A stretch of DNA of 64,000 nucleotides from contig NW_002060945.1 of the NCBI RefSeq assembly GCF_000150275.1, forward strand, positions 7,392,939 to 7,456,938. Direction: 5' to 3'. The DNA comes from Trichoplax adhaerens (Eukaryota > Placozoa > Uniplacotomia > Trichoplacea > Trichoplacidae). This document shows positions 48,401 to 59,095 of this stretch, piece by piece. The notes under the pieces were generated by a model. It was not told the DNA's origin. It searched no databases and saw only the letters and a list, made by a program, of their open reading frames with translations. Position numbers and translations under genes: made by a program. Every line of letters begins with the position of its first letter. Position 1 is the stretch's first letter.

Positions 48401-51145
48401 ATTCTACTTAATGGGTAAATAAAATGCAGCTTAATTAGTATGCAAATAAGATAACATACTTGTACATATGCATGCGGCAATTATATTGAATTTTAGCAGG
48501 TTTTTGTAATTTAAATATGTACCAAATCTAACTTTCAATAGAGTATTATGAAAATGGTAAACGGACCTTTTTCTAATAGTATCAGTTTCATTAATTTTAT
48601 CCTGGTTCATTTCAACTACTGTCTGGTCAGTGTCTTGGCTTGGTAATATAGCGTTATCTTTTTCATCAGGATTGTTCATTTCATACATGCGAGACAAAGT
48701 CGCCTGCCGAACAAGTAATCCTTAGAGAAAAGATAACATATTTTATGGATTGAATGAAATCATAAAGGTGCAAGTGCCATTAGTGGTAGAAAATTTCAGA
48801 AAATTTGAGAATCCATAATATAAAATGCGATAAGGAACCAGTATCACTACTCGAGCCCAAATTTTGAAAATTCAACAATGAAGGTACCTTGTAAGGTTTT
48901 TAACCGACTACAAGCAAAGTTTAGCCTTTCATTAAAGCCAGAGAGTTCATTATGACTTTTGTTTTGCAAATGAATAAAATTTTCGTGCGTAGATGTCATA
49001 CTATGCAAGTAAAAAGAGAATTAATGGAATTATTCAGGTTTAGATGACGATATAGAAAATAACTTACGATTCTGCAACAGTTTTCAAAGATGTTATACAT
49101 AGATCATCTTCGGATAATTTTGATCTAAGGTTTTCAATTTCGATTTTATAGCGTTTTATTTCATCATCCCTGTTCTAATATATAGTTATTAAGTTATTAT
49201 TAGCTTTCATCAACAACTGATTTTGTAATATTCCTATGAAATATAAATTGTGATATTTTCAGTAATATTACAGACCATACGATAATTGCGCGATTTATAA
49301 ATTTATTATCTTTTATATAAGAATGTATGATATTTAAAATTGCTTACCTGACGGTGATTAATTTCAATCTGAATTTGAGCTTTTGCATTAGCAAGTGCAC
49401 GAGATGTAATTAGGTTGTCGTTCCGAGTCTCTTCTAAAGACCTATGTAATGAACTAATCTGGAATATATTTTTACAATTGTCAAATATTTTCATATTATC
49501 AGAGGAGATAAAGCTGAAATAATTACTTTCTGTTGATGCTGCTGCTGAAGTCTTTCCATTGCTAGGTCATTTGATTTTAATTGTAACAATAGAGAATAGA
49601 CTTTCTGCCTCCATCTAAATATGCGTCGTTAATATTATTTAAGAAATTCTAAAGTTACTTCATGACTTGCTATTGGAGTGTAATACTTTGAATTTAAGAT
49701 ATTAATGTGCAAACCTTGATAATAATTCTAGTGATTCCTCTTTACTTGTTATCAGTGATTCTTGGCTCTATTTGAGATAAATATTATTTGAGTAACAAAA
49801 TGTTTGATTCTAATACTTAATTTCTCTATTGACGGACTGTTGTGTACGCATCTATCATACCCAATACTAATGCTAGGTTAGCACCAATTTCGAATCAAAT
49901 TCTATTTTGAGAAGTTAATGAACTAAATGTATACCTTATTTATAATTTGATTCTGTAGCATTTCAACCATATCATTTAGCGCCGATATCTGCAAATTTGA
50001 TAGTTCTATCGTATCTTGTAATCTTTCATTTTCCATAGTAAGTCGCTGCAAAATTAGCAATGTATTCATTTATCTTCTGAATTTGTCAATAAATAGAATT
50101 AACATTCTGCATTTTATTTTTACTATTTAACATATTTCACTTCTATTTGTTGTTATTTTGACCAAGTTATGAACATAGAATGACCAACTTTATTTTTATC
50201 CTGTTCTTCAGTTGCTTTTTCTTGCCAAGTTCTTTCCAGATTTCTGCTTATATCATTACCGATGTACGCTCGCAGTCGGGTAATTTCATTTTGCAATGTT
50301 TGTTGATTTTGGTATTCATTCCTAAATTTTCAAATGTTATTCAGTGTACTATGGCTACTGGTATACATCAATTACGTTAATCTCCTAGATGAGAATTTTA
50401 ACTAATTTTAAGGTGAACCTTAATTTTTGCTCCAACTGGTGTCTTTCTGTTTCGACAATTATCTTATCTCTATTAGCATTTTGCTCCAAGATTCTCTTTT
50501 CCTTTTCAGTTTCCGAGACTCTTTCTAGTGCTCGCATCCTTTCTTCATCTAATACAATTAGCCGCTCATTTAATTTTGCAAAATGGATAGTATTTTGATT
50601 TAATTTTGCCTGTTAAAAGATCGGAAAATAATAATTATAATTAGTGTACAACTGTATATAATAAAGTGGTTTCTGATAAAGATATCTCCTAATCGATGTG
50701 TCTATTTTGTACTAAAAGTTTTAAGGTAATAGCTGTTACTGCGAATGGGTTTAGCTTTAATTGGAAATAATTTCTACTTCTCGTTACGTGATAATAAACT
50801 ACTGTATTTTAAGGATAATTTATCTTTATCAACAATACAGATAAAAGGCTGTATCACTGAATCCTCTATGCATATTATAGAGGAGGAGAAAATATTGACG
50901 ATGAGAGGACTGTAACATGTAGCGGAGATTATTGCTCGATTAACCTCTAAATCAGATATTTTCAGTTGATAGTCATTCTTGTCTTTTTCTCTTGATTGGC
51001 AATCATTGATTTCTTCCTGTATCGATTCCAATTTAGAATTAGAGCGATCGTTGTCAACATTGAATTTTGATGGCGGCCAAAGGAGACTCTCCGTCATATA
51101 GGAGTCTTTTTCAAAAAATTCTGGCGGTTTGGGACTAGTCGTCAT
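45432..51145 (-). CDS. CCHCR1: CCHCR1 orthologue (coiled-coil alpha-helical rod protein 1)
   Basis: Sixteen exons on the minus strand: 51145-50945, 50609-50419, 50321-50189, 50045-49935, 49767-49715, 49614-49527, 49458-49348, 49174-49068, 49000-48888, 48720-48567, 48406-48285, 47539-47469, 47084-46967, 46763-46662, 46083-45941, 45725-45432. All are GT-AG and in phase, giving 703 residues (human 782). Almost the whole protein is predicted coiled coil. Diagnostic blocks in the human order are RLRAYIGNDI...ERTW (human LRKYVGEQV...QTW), RWRQKVYSLLLQLKSNDL (human RWREKVFALMVQLKAQEL), an N-E-R-L-N-x-A block (human NNRLSYAVRKV), and EKERNLLMASLRREGIILSQ near the C-terminus (human ERDKNLMLATLQQEGLLSRY). 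CCHCR1 localises to centrosomes, centriolar satellites and P-bodies in vertebrates. An X-box lies upstream. Confidence 0.9.
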
Positions 51146-51387
51146 GGTTTTACAGCTTATTTTACCTTCTTGAAAGTATTTAATTTATAGATTACGCCAT
51201 AACTTGTCAATTTTGTCTTTTAAGAATTGTTGAAATAAGTTCCATTAGTTCATAACCCGCCATATCGTTAACCGCTTGCGATAGTGAACTAACCAAGGTA
51301 AGTAACAACTTTCGACTGGAAAGGAATACGTGTACGAGACCCTGTCCTGGATGAGCTATGATCAGAAAGGATGGCACCGCCTATACG

Positions 51388-51401
51388 GTTGCTATAGAAA
51401 C
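51388..51401 (-). promoter_or_regulatory. RFX X-box upstream of CCHCR1
   Basis: gttgctatagaaac matches the ciliary-gene X-box GTHNYYATRRNAAC at every position, in both orientations. It lies 243 bp upstream of the CCHCR1 start codon, within the distance usual for RFX/DAF-19 targets. It departs from the stricter vertebrate form GTNRCC-N-RGYAAC at two positions. Confidence 0.55.
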
Positions 51402-51537
51402 AACGGCGATTGACAAGGAAATGAATGAAGGAATGCAAGCAATTGCGCAGTACTATGTGCCATACGGTAGTGCCTAGCCCAGTGTAAATGGACAGACAGA
51501 CATCCTCAGTCGATGCATAAAGCAAAAAAGGGAAGGC

Positions 51538-51637
51538 GACTCGTATTTTGCTAGCAATTGATACTTTTTATATTCAGCCATTTTCTTAGACTCGTATTTT
51601 GCCAGCAATTGATACTCTTTATTCAGCCATTTTCTTA
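51538..51637. repeat. About 51-bp direct repeat, two copies
   Basis: Copies begin at 51538 and 51589 (gactcgtattttg, then agcaattgatact) and end in attcagccattttctta; they differ by a few bases. Confidence 0.85.
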
Positions 51638-51922
51638 TACTGTATGGCATACATCAGGCTATAGGCAGAGAGTGAGGAGAACGTGAAAGTGTGTATCGAA
51701 ATCGCATATTCAGACTCCTGCATACAGTATAAATTCGCCTAACAGAACGATCCTGCTATTGCAGTCGTATACAGTATCTTCATTCCAGTCTCTTTATTAT
51801 AAAGAGGACGCGATTTGCTCCTCTCTGAGTAGTCCTATATCATTTTACATAACATTCTTGCAATAGAATATAGTCTACAGTATATAACCTATATATCTCT
51901 CTTTATATGCTATATATATATA

Positions 51923-52643
51923 GTGCAGCAAAGAATTTCATGCCAAAATGATTGCATATCATACAGTACGGTTAACTGCAATATATTTCAGCTAACCTGA
52001 CGTCATTATAGAGATGTCTACTACTGTGCAGCAAAGAATTTCATGCCAAAATGATTGCATATCATACAGTACGGTTAACTGCAATATATTTCAGCTAACC
52101 TGACGTCATTATAGAGATGTCTACTACTGTGCAGCAAAGAATTTCATGCCAAAATGATTGCATATCATACAGTACGGTTAACTGCAATATATTTCAGCTA
52201 ACCTGACGTCATTATAGAGATGTCTACTACTGTGCAGCAAAGAATTTCATGCCAAAATGATTGCATATCATACAGTACGGTTAACTGCAATATATTTCAG
52301 CTAACCTGACGTCATTATAGAGATGTCTACTACTGTGCAGCAAAGAATTTCATGCCAAAATGATTGCATATCATACAGTACGGTTAACTGCAATATATTT
52401 CAGCTAACCTGACGTCATTATAGAGATGTCTACTGCTGTACAGCAAAGAATTTCATGCCAAAATGATTGCATATCATATAGTACGGTTAACTGCAATATA
52501 TTTCAGCTAACCTGACGTCATTATAGAGATGTCTACTACTGTGCAGCAAAGAATTTCATGCCAAAATGATTGCATATCATACAGTACGGTTAACTGCAAT
52601 ATATTTCAGCTAACCTGACGTCATTATAGAGATCTCTACTACT
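51923..52643. repeat. Seven-copy 103-bp tandem repeat, each copy with a perfect CRE
   Basis: Units start at 51923, 52026, 52129, 52232, 52335, 52438 and 52541 with g(t/a)(g/a)cagcaaagaatttcatg. The copies are nearly identical; the sixth carries a few substitutions, and the last ends in gagatctctactactgtat. Each unit holds an imperfect inverted repeat (ggttaactg and cagctaacc, 10-base loop) directly before tgacgtca, plus a tgattgcatatcat element. Confidence 0.95.
51998..52623. promoter_or_regulatory. Array of seven palindromic cAMP-response elements
   Basis: tgacgtca occurs at 51998, 52101, 52204, 52307, 52410, 52513 and 52616, every 103 bases and unchanged in all copies. This is the full CRE bound by CREB/ATF bZIP factors. 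The array sits about 0.85 kb upstream of the CCHCR1 start codon and about 1 kb upstream of the BCAS2 start codon. That it regulates either gene is inference. Confidence 0.45.
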
Positions 52644-53037
52644 GTATAAAAAGAAAGAGAAAGACCAGAAATGGTCTTACAATATGCTACAATTTGGAGA
52701 CTGACTATTTTACAGTTTCTTCTAACTACAATAACGTGTGCCTACAACGAATAAGCTCGCTATATGCAATTAGATGCAGTCGATGGTTGCCGTCTAAATT
52801 AGCGGCTAGATTGGTTTTGTACAGTATGATTGACCATTTCAGTGATACCGTAGAGTAGAATGACCAGAAAGATGATAGTCCTGGTTATTATTTTGCGCTG
52901 AAGGGCCAGTTATCGTCTCGCTCTCTTACCTACTACTCATATAGTAGTCAAGGTTGCAGTGTTTGTATACAACTACTGTAATGCCACGCTATTAGTAAAC
53001 TGTTATTAAGGATTCTAGTGTGACACCATCAACTGGT

Positions 53038-53290
53038 ACGTACTGAACTGAACCGAACTGCACTGAACTGAACTGCACTGAACTGAACTGCACTGAACTG
53101 AACTGCATCGAACTGCACCATACTGAACTGAACTGAACTGAACTGCACCATACTGAACTGAACCGAACTGAACTGAACTGAACTAAACTAAACCGAACTG
53201 AATGGAACTGCACCTTACTGAACTGAACCGGACTAAGCCGTGCTGAACCGGACCAGCCTGAACTGTGCCGAACCGAACTGTACTGACCTG
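53038..53290. repeat. (GAACT)n pentanucleotide array
   Basis: About 250 bases of actga/gaact units with variants (gcact, gaacc, acttact). Because the unit is 5 bases, the minus strand reads as a repeated SSVQF pentapeptide; that ORF is an artefact. Confidence 0.9.
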
Positions 53291-53501
53291 CACCGTGTCG
53301 TACTGTAACGCGCCAGACTATACCGTACCGTACCCGTCGTCTCTCATCATACTGTAGAATAGAGTGGAGTCGAGCGTCGAGCGTGTTGAGGTCGTTGAAA
53401 TGCCCAAATACACTAGTCAGCCTGATCATTTTTCAGTCATTCTACTGTACTCTACCACTCCAACCGTATACTATACTGCCTTCTGAAGAAGAGACACTGG
53501 T

Positions 53502-53511
53502 ACGCATGCGT
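53502..53511. promoter_or_regulatory. NRF1-like palindrome upstream of BCAS2
   Basis: acgcatgcgt resembles the NRF1 site YGCGCATGCGCR, with changes at the outer positions. It lies about 135 bp upstream of the BCAS2 start codon in a CpG-containing stretch. It could be a housekeeping promoter element. Confidence 0.25.
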
Positions 53512-53646
53512 GAGATCTTCAAACAAGGGACAGAGTCGACAGACATGCTCAGCAGATACTGAGTACGGAACGCATTTCCAACAGACTGTTTTCACCAAGC
53601 TTTTACTCCATTGCACACGTTCAACGTTGGCCTTGAATTAATCGAC

Positions 53647-56189
53647 ATGTCTACCGATGCTTTACCTTATTTTGATCGAGAGTATGAAGATGCATACATT
53701 AAAGAGATGGTAAGTTTAAAGGCTAAATGAGTATACTATCAATGCTACAAATGAGAATATTCTGTCTAGTGTTGGGAAGCAGTGATGTCCACGTTCATAG
53801 GATACTGAAATTGATGATCGGCTTGTATTTTCTGCATGAAAACGACTGACGATCTTGCCTAGAAATCAATTCTTCATGCTTGAACGACAGACAATTGAAA
53901 TTCCATATTAGACTTTCGTAATCAATATCAGTTATCTAGTTCATTCCATTGGCGATACATATCGTAGTCAATAGGATGTGAAACGATTGTCAAAGTGGAT
54001 CATTGAAACACTGACAGTAGATTTTGTGTTAGAAATTTGCGACAATTTGTAATCTCTCTTATAAGTAGTGCGTTAATAAGACGGATGAAATCGTTCACAC
54101 GCTGAGAATTAGCTTTAGAAAGTTAACGACAACGATGTTGAAGTTTGAATAATTGACATTAATTTACAATGGATGTAGTCTGCGTGGAATAGAAATAGTT
54201 CTTAATCCATGAGCAATGATGAACATATCGTTTTCAAATGATTTATATTATGCTTTTATTATCGTGCAGGTACACCATCTACTTGAAGAAGAAACGAAAC
54301 GTTTTCGACCTTCTAAGAAATATTTAGAGAATTTACCACCACCGAATGATAGCGCCTTCGTAGTAAGTTTCTACGGTTATTTTTGAATAGCTTCAAGCGA
54401 AATATGGTTATATTAACGACGTGTTAGTAACTGAAACTGAAATACAACTACCTTGATGACGATTACAGTACAAGGCCTTTAGTGCTAAAATTTCACTGTA
54501 GTCATGATTAACATGCGTAAAGTACTCAAAGTGTGACTATTGTCGAGCTTTCATGGATACTTATTCATCTCAGCAACATGATAATGTCATATTGTTAGCA
54601 TTTGACTAAGATAACTTGATAAATCTTGATATCCCTCAGTTTGATAATTGACCAATGCGTACTAGCTAATGGCGATAGATGTAATTTGTTCGTGCAGCAA
54701 TGTTGCAGTATTAAGGCTATCCATGACATTCAGATATTACTCATTTCGTGATGTTAAAGCTCTACTAATGATAATGATATAAATGGATTAGACGCCTATT
54801 ATGAAAAAAGAATTTGAAAGAATAGCTGCTAATCAACCCATGGATCTTCTCAGTATGAAAAGGTATTAATATTATACGAATATGTTCTTAATAATAACTA
54901 ATACACTGAACAATGGCTACTAGAACTTGCAAACTACTAGCCAATTATATGGTAGTGATCAAGCATAAAACTCTTGAAAATTATTGACAAGCGTATAGCT
55001 TATACAAAATGATGGTTTATTGTGGTTGTTTTAATCTTTTCCTACACTCTTATTAGGTACGAGTTGCCTCCTCCTCCCGTAACTCAAAGAAATGACCCGC
55101 ATGCTTGGAAAGAATGTGTAGATAATTCTTCGGCGCAACTAGAGCACCAGGCTGTTAGGTATTTTATGGCCTCAGTAGTAGTATAAATTTATTCAATCGT
55201 ATTATAAGCCAAGGATATTTTAATGTTTTGATAGATCTTATGTTTAGATGTAACTTTACTTCGATAGTGCACTTTTTGTTGGTATATTAGCTAGTCTTCA
55301 CTCATTGACTATATGATGGAATTTTTTATTGTTTCAGGATTATTAATTTACAACTATTGACAAAATATGGCTCTAATTCATGGCGGGTCTATATAGAGTA
55401 ATAATCTGACGTTAAAGTTTATATAATCTGACATCATCGATAGCGTTACATGACTAAGGCTTGCTGTATCTTACTTGTCTGTGATGTAGATTACTAAATG
55501 AAATGCTAACTAACCAAAGAAAAGAAGTGCAAGGATTAACGTAAGCGTAATTTGTTATTTGTCGGCTATTTTCTTCTCTATTACATTCTCAGCAATGAGT
55601 GGTGGTAATATTTTTCAAGTTATCGATAAGTTTGTGGTACCTTATTCACGTTATGGAAAAAATTTCTGATTCTTTTATTGTACAGGAGAAAAATTCAAGA
55701 AATTAATTGGCAAAGAAAGAACGAGCAGGTAGCGTAAATACAGTAATTTATACTTTCGCATAGGTATTTGCGAAATGAATTTTATATTTATCTATCGTCT
55801 GCTATACACATAGACAAACTGTGGAAGTGAATTGGCTAACTTAGAAGCTAGGTAAGTGAATTCAGAGTACAGTTTATTGCTGCTGAAAATAAAATATAAT
55901 TCTAATGGTTATATATGAGCAACCAGCGTCATACAGTTTCATGGTATAGACAAGGTTTTATTGATGTTTTAGGTTTGAGGCTAAATACGTTATTTAAGAG
56001 CAAACTTATACTACATTTCTGTTCTTTTACTTCATAATATTCTTACATGTATTATATAATTACAGCTGGTTTGCTATGGTGCGAAAAAATTACGATATTG
56101 AGCAAGCATGCTTGGAACTCGAAGCCCAAATTGACGCTTCTAGCAAGGAAATGGGCACTAGGTATGTTGATAGTCCAGTATTGACGTAA
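53647..56189 (+). CDS. BCAS2: BCAS2/SPF27 pre-mRNA splicing factor (PRP19 complex)
   Basis: Nine exons: 53647-53709, 54270-54362, 54792-54862, 55057-55158, 55338-55397, 55490-55540, 55686-55728, 55814-55851, 56066-56189. All are in phase, giving 214 residues (human 225). The start [12 protein letters not shown], then [64 protein letters not shown] and [15 protein letters not shown] follow human BCAS2 almost block for block. SPF27 is a core subunit of the PRP19-CDC5L spliceosome complex in the nucleus; its C-terminal half forms a helical coiled coil. Exon 5 must end at GA/gtaata, because reading on meets a stop at once. The final exon is read through to TAA at 56187-56189. A donor-like AG/gtatgt at 56160-56161 leaves open a different last exon. 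Confidence 0.93.
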
Positions 56190-57546
56190 TATTGTTTAAC
56201 TTCTGAAGTATTTTCATAATCTTCTTAGTGCACAGAACGGGAATAACGTCAATATTCAAGAAGAAAGTTAGCGTCTCATTGCCATCTGTAATATTCTGTA
56301 AATTTTTATTGTAACTACCCATAATATAACAATTTTCTATTTCCTGAAGTACATTTAGCATTCATGTTAAATACTCAATTTCTACTAATATCTGTAGAAT
56401 TACTGTTTTACATGAATACATCGGATGGATATTACCTAATTATTTGTTATGAAATTGCTGTAGAAGCATCCCAGAAGGCAAGCTTCTGGGATCTCCCAGT
56501 AAATATCTCCGCATATAAAATGATTATTACTAGTTTGTTGCAGACAGTTATATTGTCTTTCATTTTTAGTACCAACCATAAATTTTTCTAAGCTTACACG
56601 TATTAGTGATGTTTTGACACTTAGAATAGTTAGTCTAGCATAGTGAAGCGTTCGTGTCGTTGTTACTTCTAGCCATCTGATGGTACTTACCTGTGATTTT
56701 TAATTTTTGTGTTGCTTTTTTTTTACGTTATGAGGTTGCACAATCGTACCTGTACTATGAAGATTTTGTATTATATGTACCTTATCGCGTATATCATCTT
56801 AATTATACAGTAATACATATTATTCATTTAGTACGGTGTACTAGGCCACTTTCTGGCTATTTTATTATTTTTAAAACCATGTGAATGCTTATCCGTGATT
56901 CGAAGATATATGGTTCTTGTGGTATATTGATCTCATATGAATACGTAAGAGTGCCGACGTCATAATGAATGCGAATAGGGTCGATGATGGTTCGTCGGGT
57001 TAGCCCTGATTACTTCTACTTGAAAATAAAAACTGTTAATAATCTCTGTTGTTAAATTTAAAATTTTTAATGTTTTTTAATACATTACATGAGTGAAAAG
57101 CAAGAATGTGTTATATACGCATAAGTATTATTAGGTTTTGCATACAAAATATTAATAAATGAGCCCGAGATTTACACAAGGCGTTATATTATAGCATTTC
57201 TAACCAAAAGGCAAAGCTAAATTCAGTTTACAATTACTGTTTGATAACAATGACCTTCCCAAATGAGTAACACATAAACTTAGAGGAGAATTTACAATTG
57301 GGCAATTTATAATCTAATATTACACCTTATCTAACCGCCAACCGTAACTATAGCAACACAAGTTATTAATATTAAATTCATACGCGGAACAGGAGGCAGT
57401 ATTCCAATCATTATATACGCTCTTGGCTAATAATTTTTCATAGTATGATCTCTCTAGTACCGTAAATATTGCCTTTACAATATAGCAATCTGTAAACATC
57501 GATATACCCACTAAATACGTTTTTGTTACCATCTATAAAAAAATGT
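56190..57546. other. Spacer between convergent BCAS2 and cyclin B genes
   Basis: AT-rich, presumably both 3' UTRs. The ORFs at 56364-56591 and 56693-56884 (+) show no domain. A perfect hairpin lies at 56468-56492. Confidence 0.45.
56468..56492. repeat. Perfect hairpin, 10-bp stem
   Basis: atcccagaag and cttctgggat flank a 5-base loop (gcaag). It lies about 280 bp downstream of the BCAS2 stop codon. Confidence 0.8.
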
Positions 57547-58662
57547 TTAGTTGCCAAACGCTTTAGAAATCCTGTCGGGTTGCAAATCAGTGCTTAAGCT
57601 GATTTTCATAAACTTACTGCTGGAATATTTGGTTCTTACAGCCTATGAGTTAAAGCAGAACTAGCGATTAATAAGTGTCTTTTGTCTAGAAGTATATTAG
57701 ATAGACATTAAGCTGTGATGTAAGCGATAAAGTGCAGGAAGAAATTTTTAGTAGTATTAACCTGATATTTGGATGTAGCTGATTTAGATACTATATTAAC
57801 AATTTTTCGAGCAATTGGATATAGCTTTTCTTCTGTATAACCGCTGTAGTGTTGTAAAGTTGCGTTCCATTCGAATTGATTACAAATTTTAACAGCTAGT
57901 AAAAGAGATGCACTGGCAATTTCTGAGGGTAAAAGAGAGACCATATCGTATTCTGGTAAGCATAATTCCATGAAATACTTCGCCATGGTGTGGTGTTGGC
58001 TATCGACCTAAAGGAATTGTAAATATATCGTATACTGTATAAGTGCTATGGAACAATATGAGCACATAAGCTATAATTTTATAATTATCAAATAAGTTCA
58101 TTAGAAAAATTTGTTAGCTTCTTCAAGGACTACCTAATTTGAATATTTTGGGACTAAGCTTTACGCTCTAAATTTAATTATAGCAATTTTAAAGATAACT
58201 TACATTTCCAGCTTTTGAATTACGCCGAAGAAAGTGTAAACTCAGAGGGTTTCCTAAGTTGAAATTTAATGTTTTCAACATAGTCACCTCCATGTCTAAT
58301 ATTTCATTTTTGGTGTAAGCATTGTCTGTTATATACACAAAATCTGCCACTTCTGGTGCGTAAATTTCTTCATATTTTGAAGCTATTAACATAGCAGTTA
58401 CACCGACCAATTGTAGTTTACTTCGATGAATTGATTGGGTCTAAAACGATTTTTAACCAGACAAATAATTAAGTCAAGACGTATTATTATGATCGGATAA
58501 TTTACAACGCTAATACAACAGTTCCAGCAATGAAATTTGCTTGTATGCCACAAATACACAAGGTAATTATATACAAACAAAACTCGATTATTAAAGCCTA
58601 AAGCTCTAATCAACTTACCTGTAAAAAGCGGTCAATAATATTGACGGTCAAGTAGAGAGTCT
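57547..58662 (-). CDS. CCNB: Cyclin B, C-terminal exons (N-terminal part missing at assembly gap)
   Basis: Four exons on the minus strand: 58662-58619, 58440-58204, 58007-57762 and 57642-57547. They encode 140 in-phase codons plus the stop, with two bases of a split codon at the 5' end. [14 protein letters not shown], then [40 protein letters not shown] and [11 protein letters not shown] form the second half of the first cyclin box. [50 protein letters not shown] and the tail [11 protein letters not shown] form the C-terminal cyclin fold. The order and wording match animal B-type cyclins, which activate CDK1 at mitotic entry. The first exon begins at an acceptor (cctcctacag) 18 bases before the N run. 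The destruction box and the MRAIL-type CDK-binding helix are therefore not in the visible sequence, and no matching exon was found beyond the gap. Confidence 0.9.
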
Positions 58663-58680
58663 CTGTAGGAGGTGAAATCT

Positions 58681-58730
58681 NNNNNNNNNNNNNNNNNNNN
58701 NNNNNNNNNNNNNNNNNNNNNNNNNNNNNN
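58681..58730. other. Assembly gap
   Basis: A run of exactly 50 N, probably a placeholder of unknown true length; it interrupts the cyclin B gene. Confidence 0.95.
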
Positions 58731-59020
58731 CATATAAATAGTCAAGTGTCAACCAGATAGTATGCAGAATATGAAGGCAGACATGAATCTATCCTACTTT
58801 GGGTGTGATTTCTAACTTCCAGCCAGTCAGTAAAGTTTGTATGGACTGCAGGAGTCATTTCAGTATATAGATTGGTCGAGTTGGAGATGAATGGATGACT
58901 GCACTCACTCTGGTATCATTGGAGGTGTACAATTGAAAAGTTGACGTTTTTTTTAAATTCGGCGACGCATCCTTGGCTGGCATTTGATTGGCTAGTTTGT
59001 CTCAGTGTCGTAACCGACCA

Positions 59021-59095
59021 CCAGTACGGTACAGTACAGTACAAGTTGAAAAGTACTGTAGCAGTACAGTACAGTACAGTACTGTACTGTACTGC
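59021..59095. repeat. (TACAG)n cluster with a 28-bp perfect palindrome
   Basis: Repeats of acagt/tacag change direction at 59080/59081 to give cagtacagtacagt followed by actgtactgtactg (59067-59094), a perfect palindrome without a loop. Smaller runs of the same pentamer occur at 59507-59524 and 59550-59575. Confidence 0.9.

Larger units (their letters stand above)
51146..53646. other. Intergenic region between divergent CCHCR1 and BCAS2
   Basis: A 2.5-kb head-to-head spacer that must hold both promoters. It contains an X-box (51388-51401), a 51-bp direct repeat, the 103-bp CRE repeat array, a pentanucleotide array and an NRF1-like palindrome. No coding sequence was recognised. Confidence 0.7.

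Noticed and set aside
52992..53429. 145-codon minus-strand ORF rich in SSVQF
   Set aside because: It is a translation of a 5-base simple repeat; every frame gives a pentapeptide repeat.
58663..58680. Reading cyclin B exon upstream as ISPPTE before TLYLTV
   Set aside because: These bases form a good acceptor (tttcacctcctacag), and cyclin B homologues have an E before TLYLTV that a split codon supplies.
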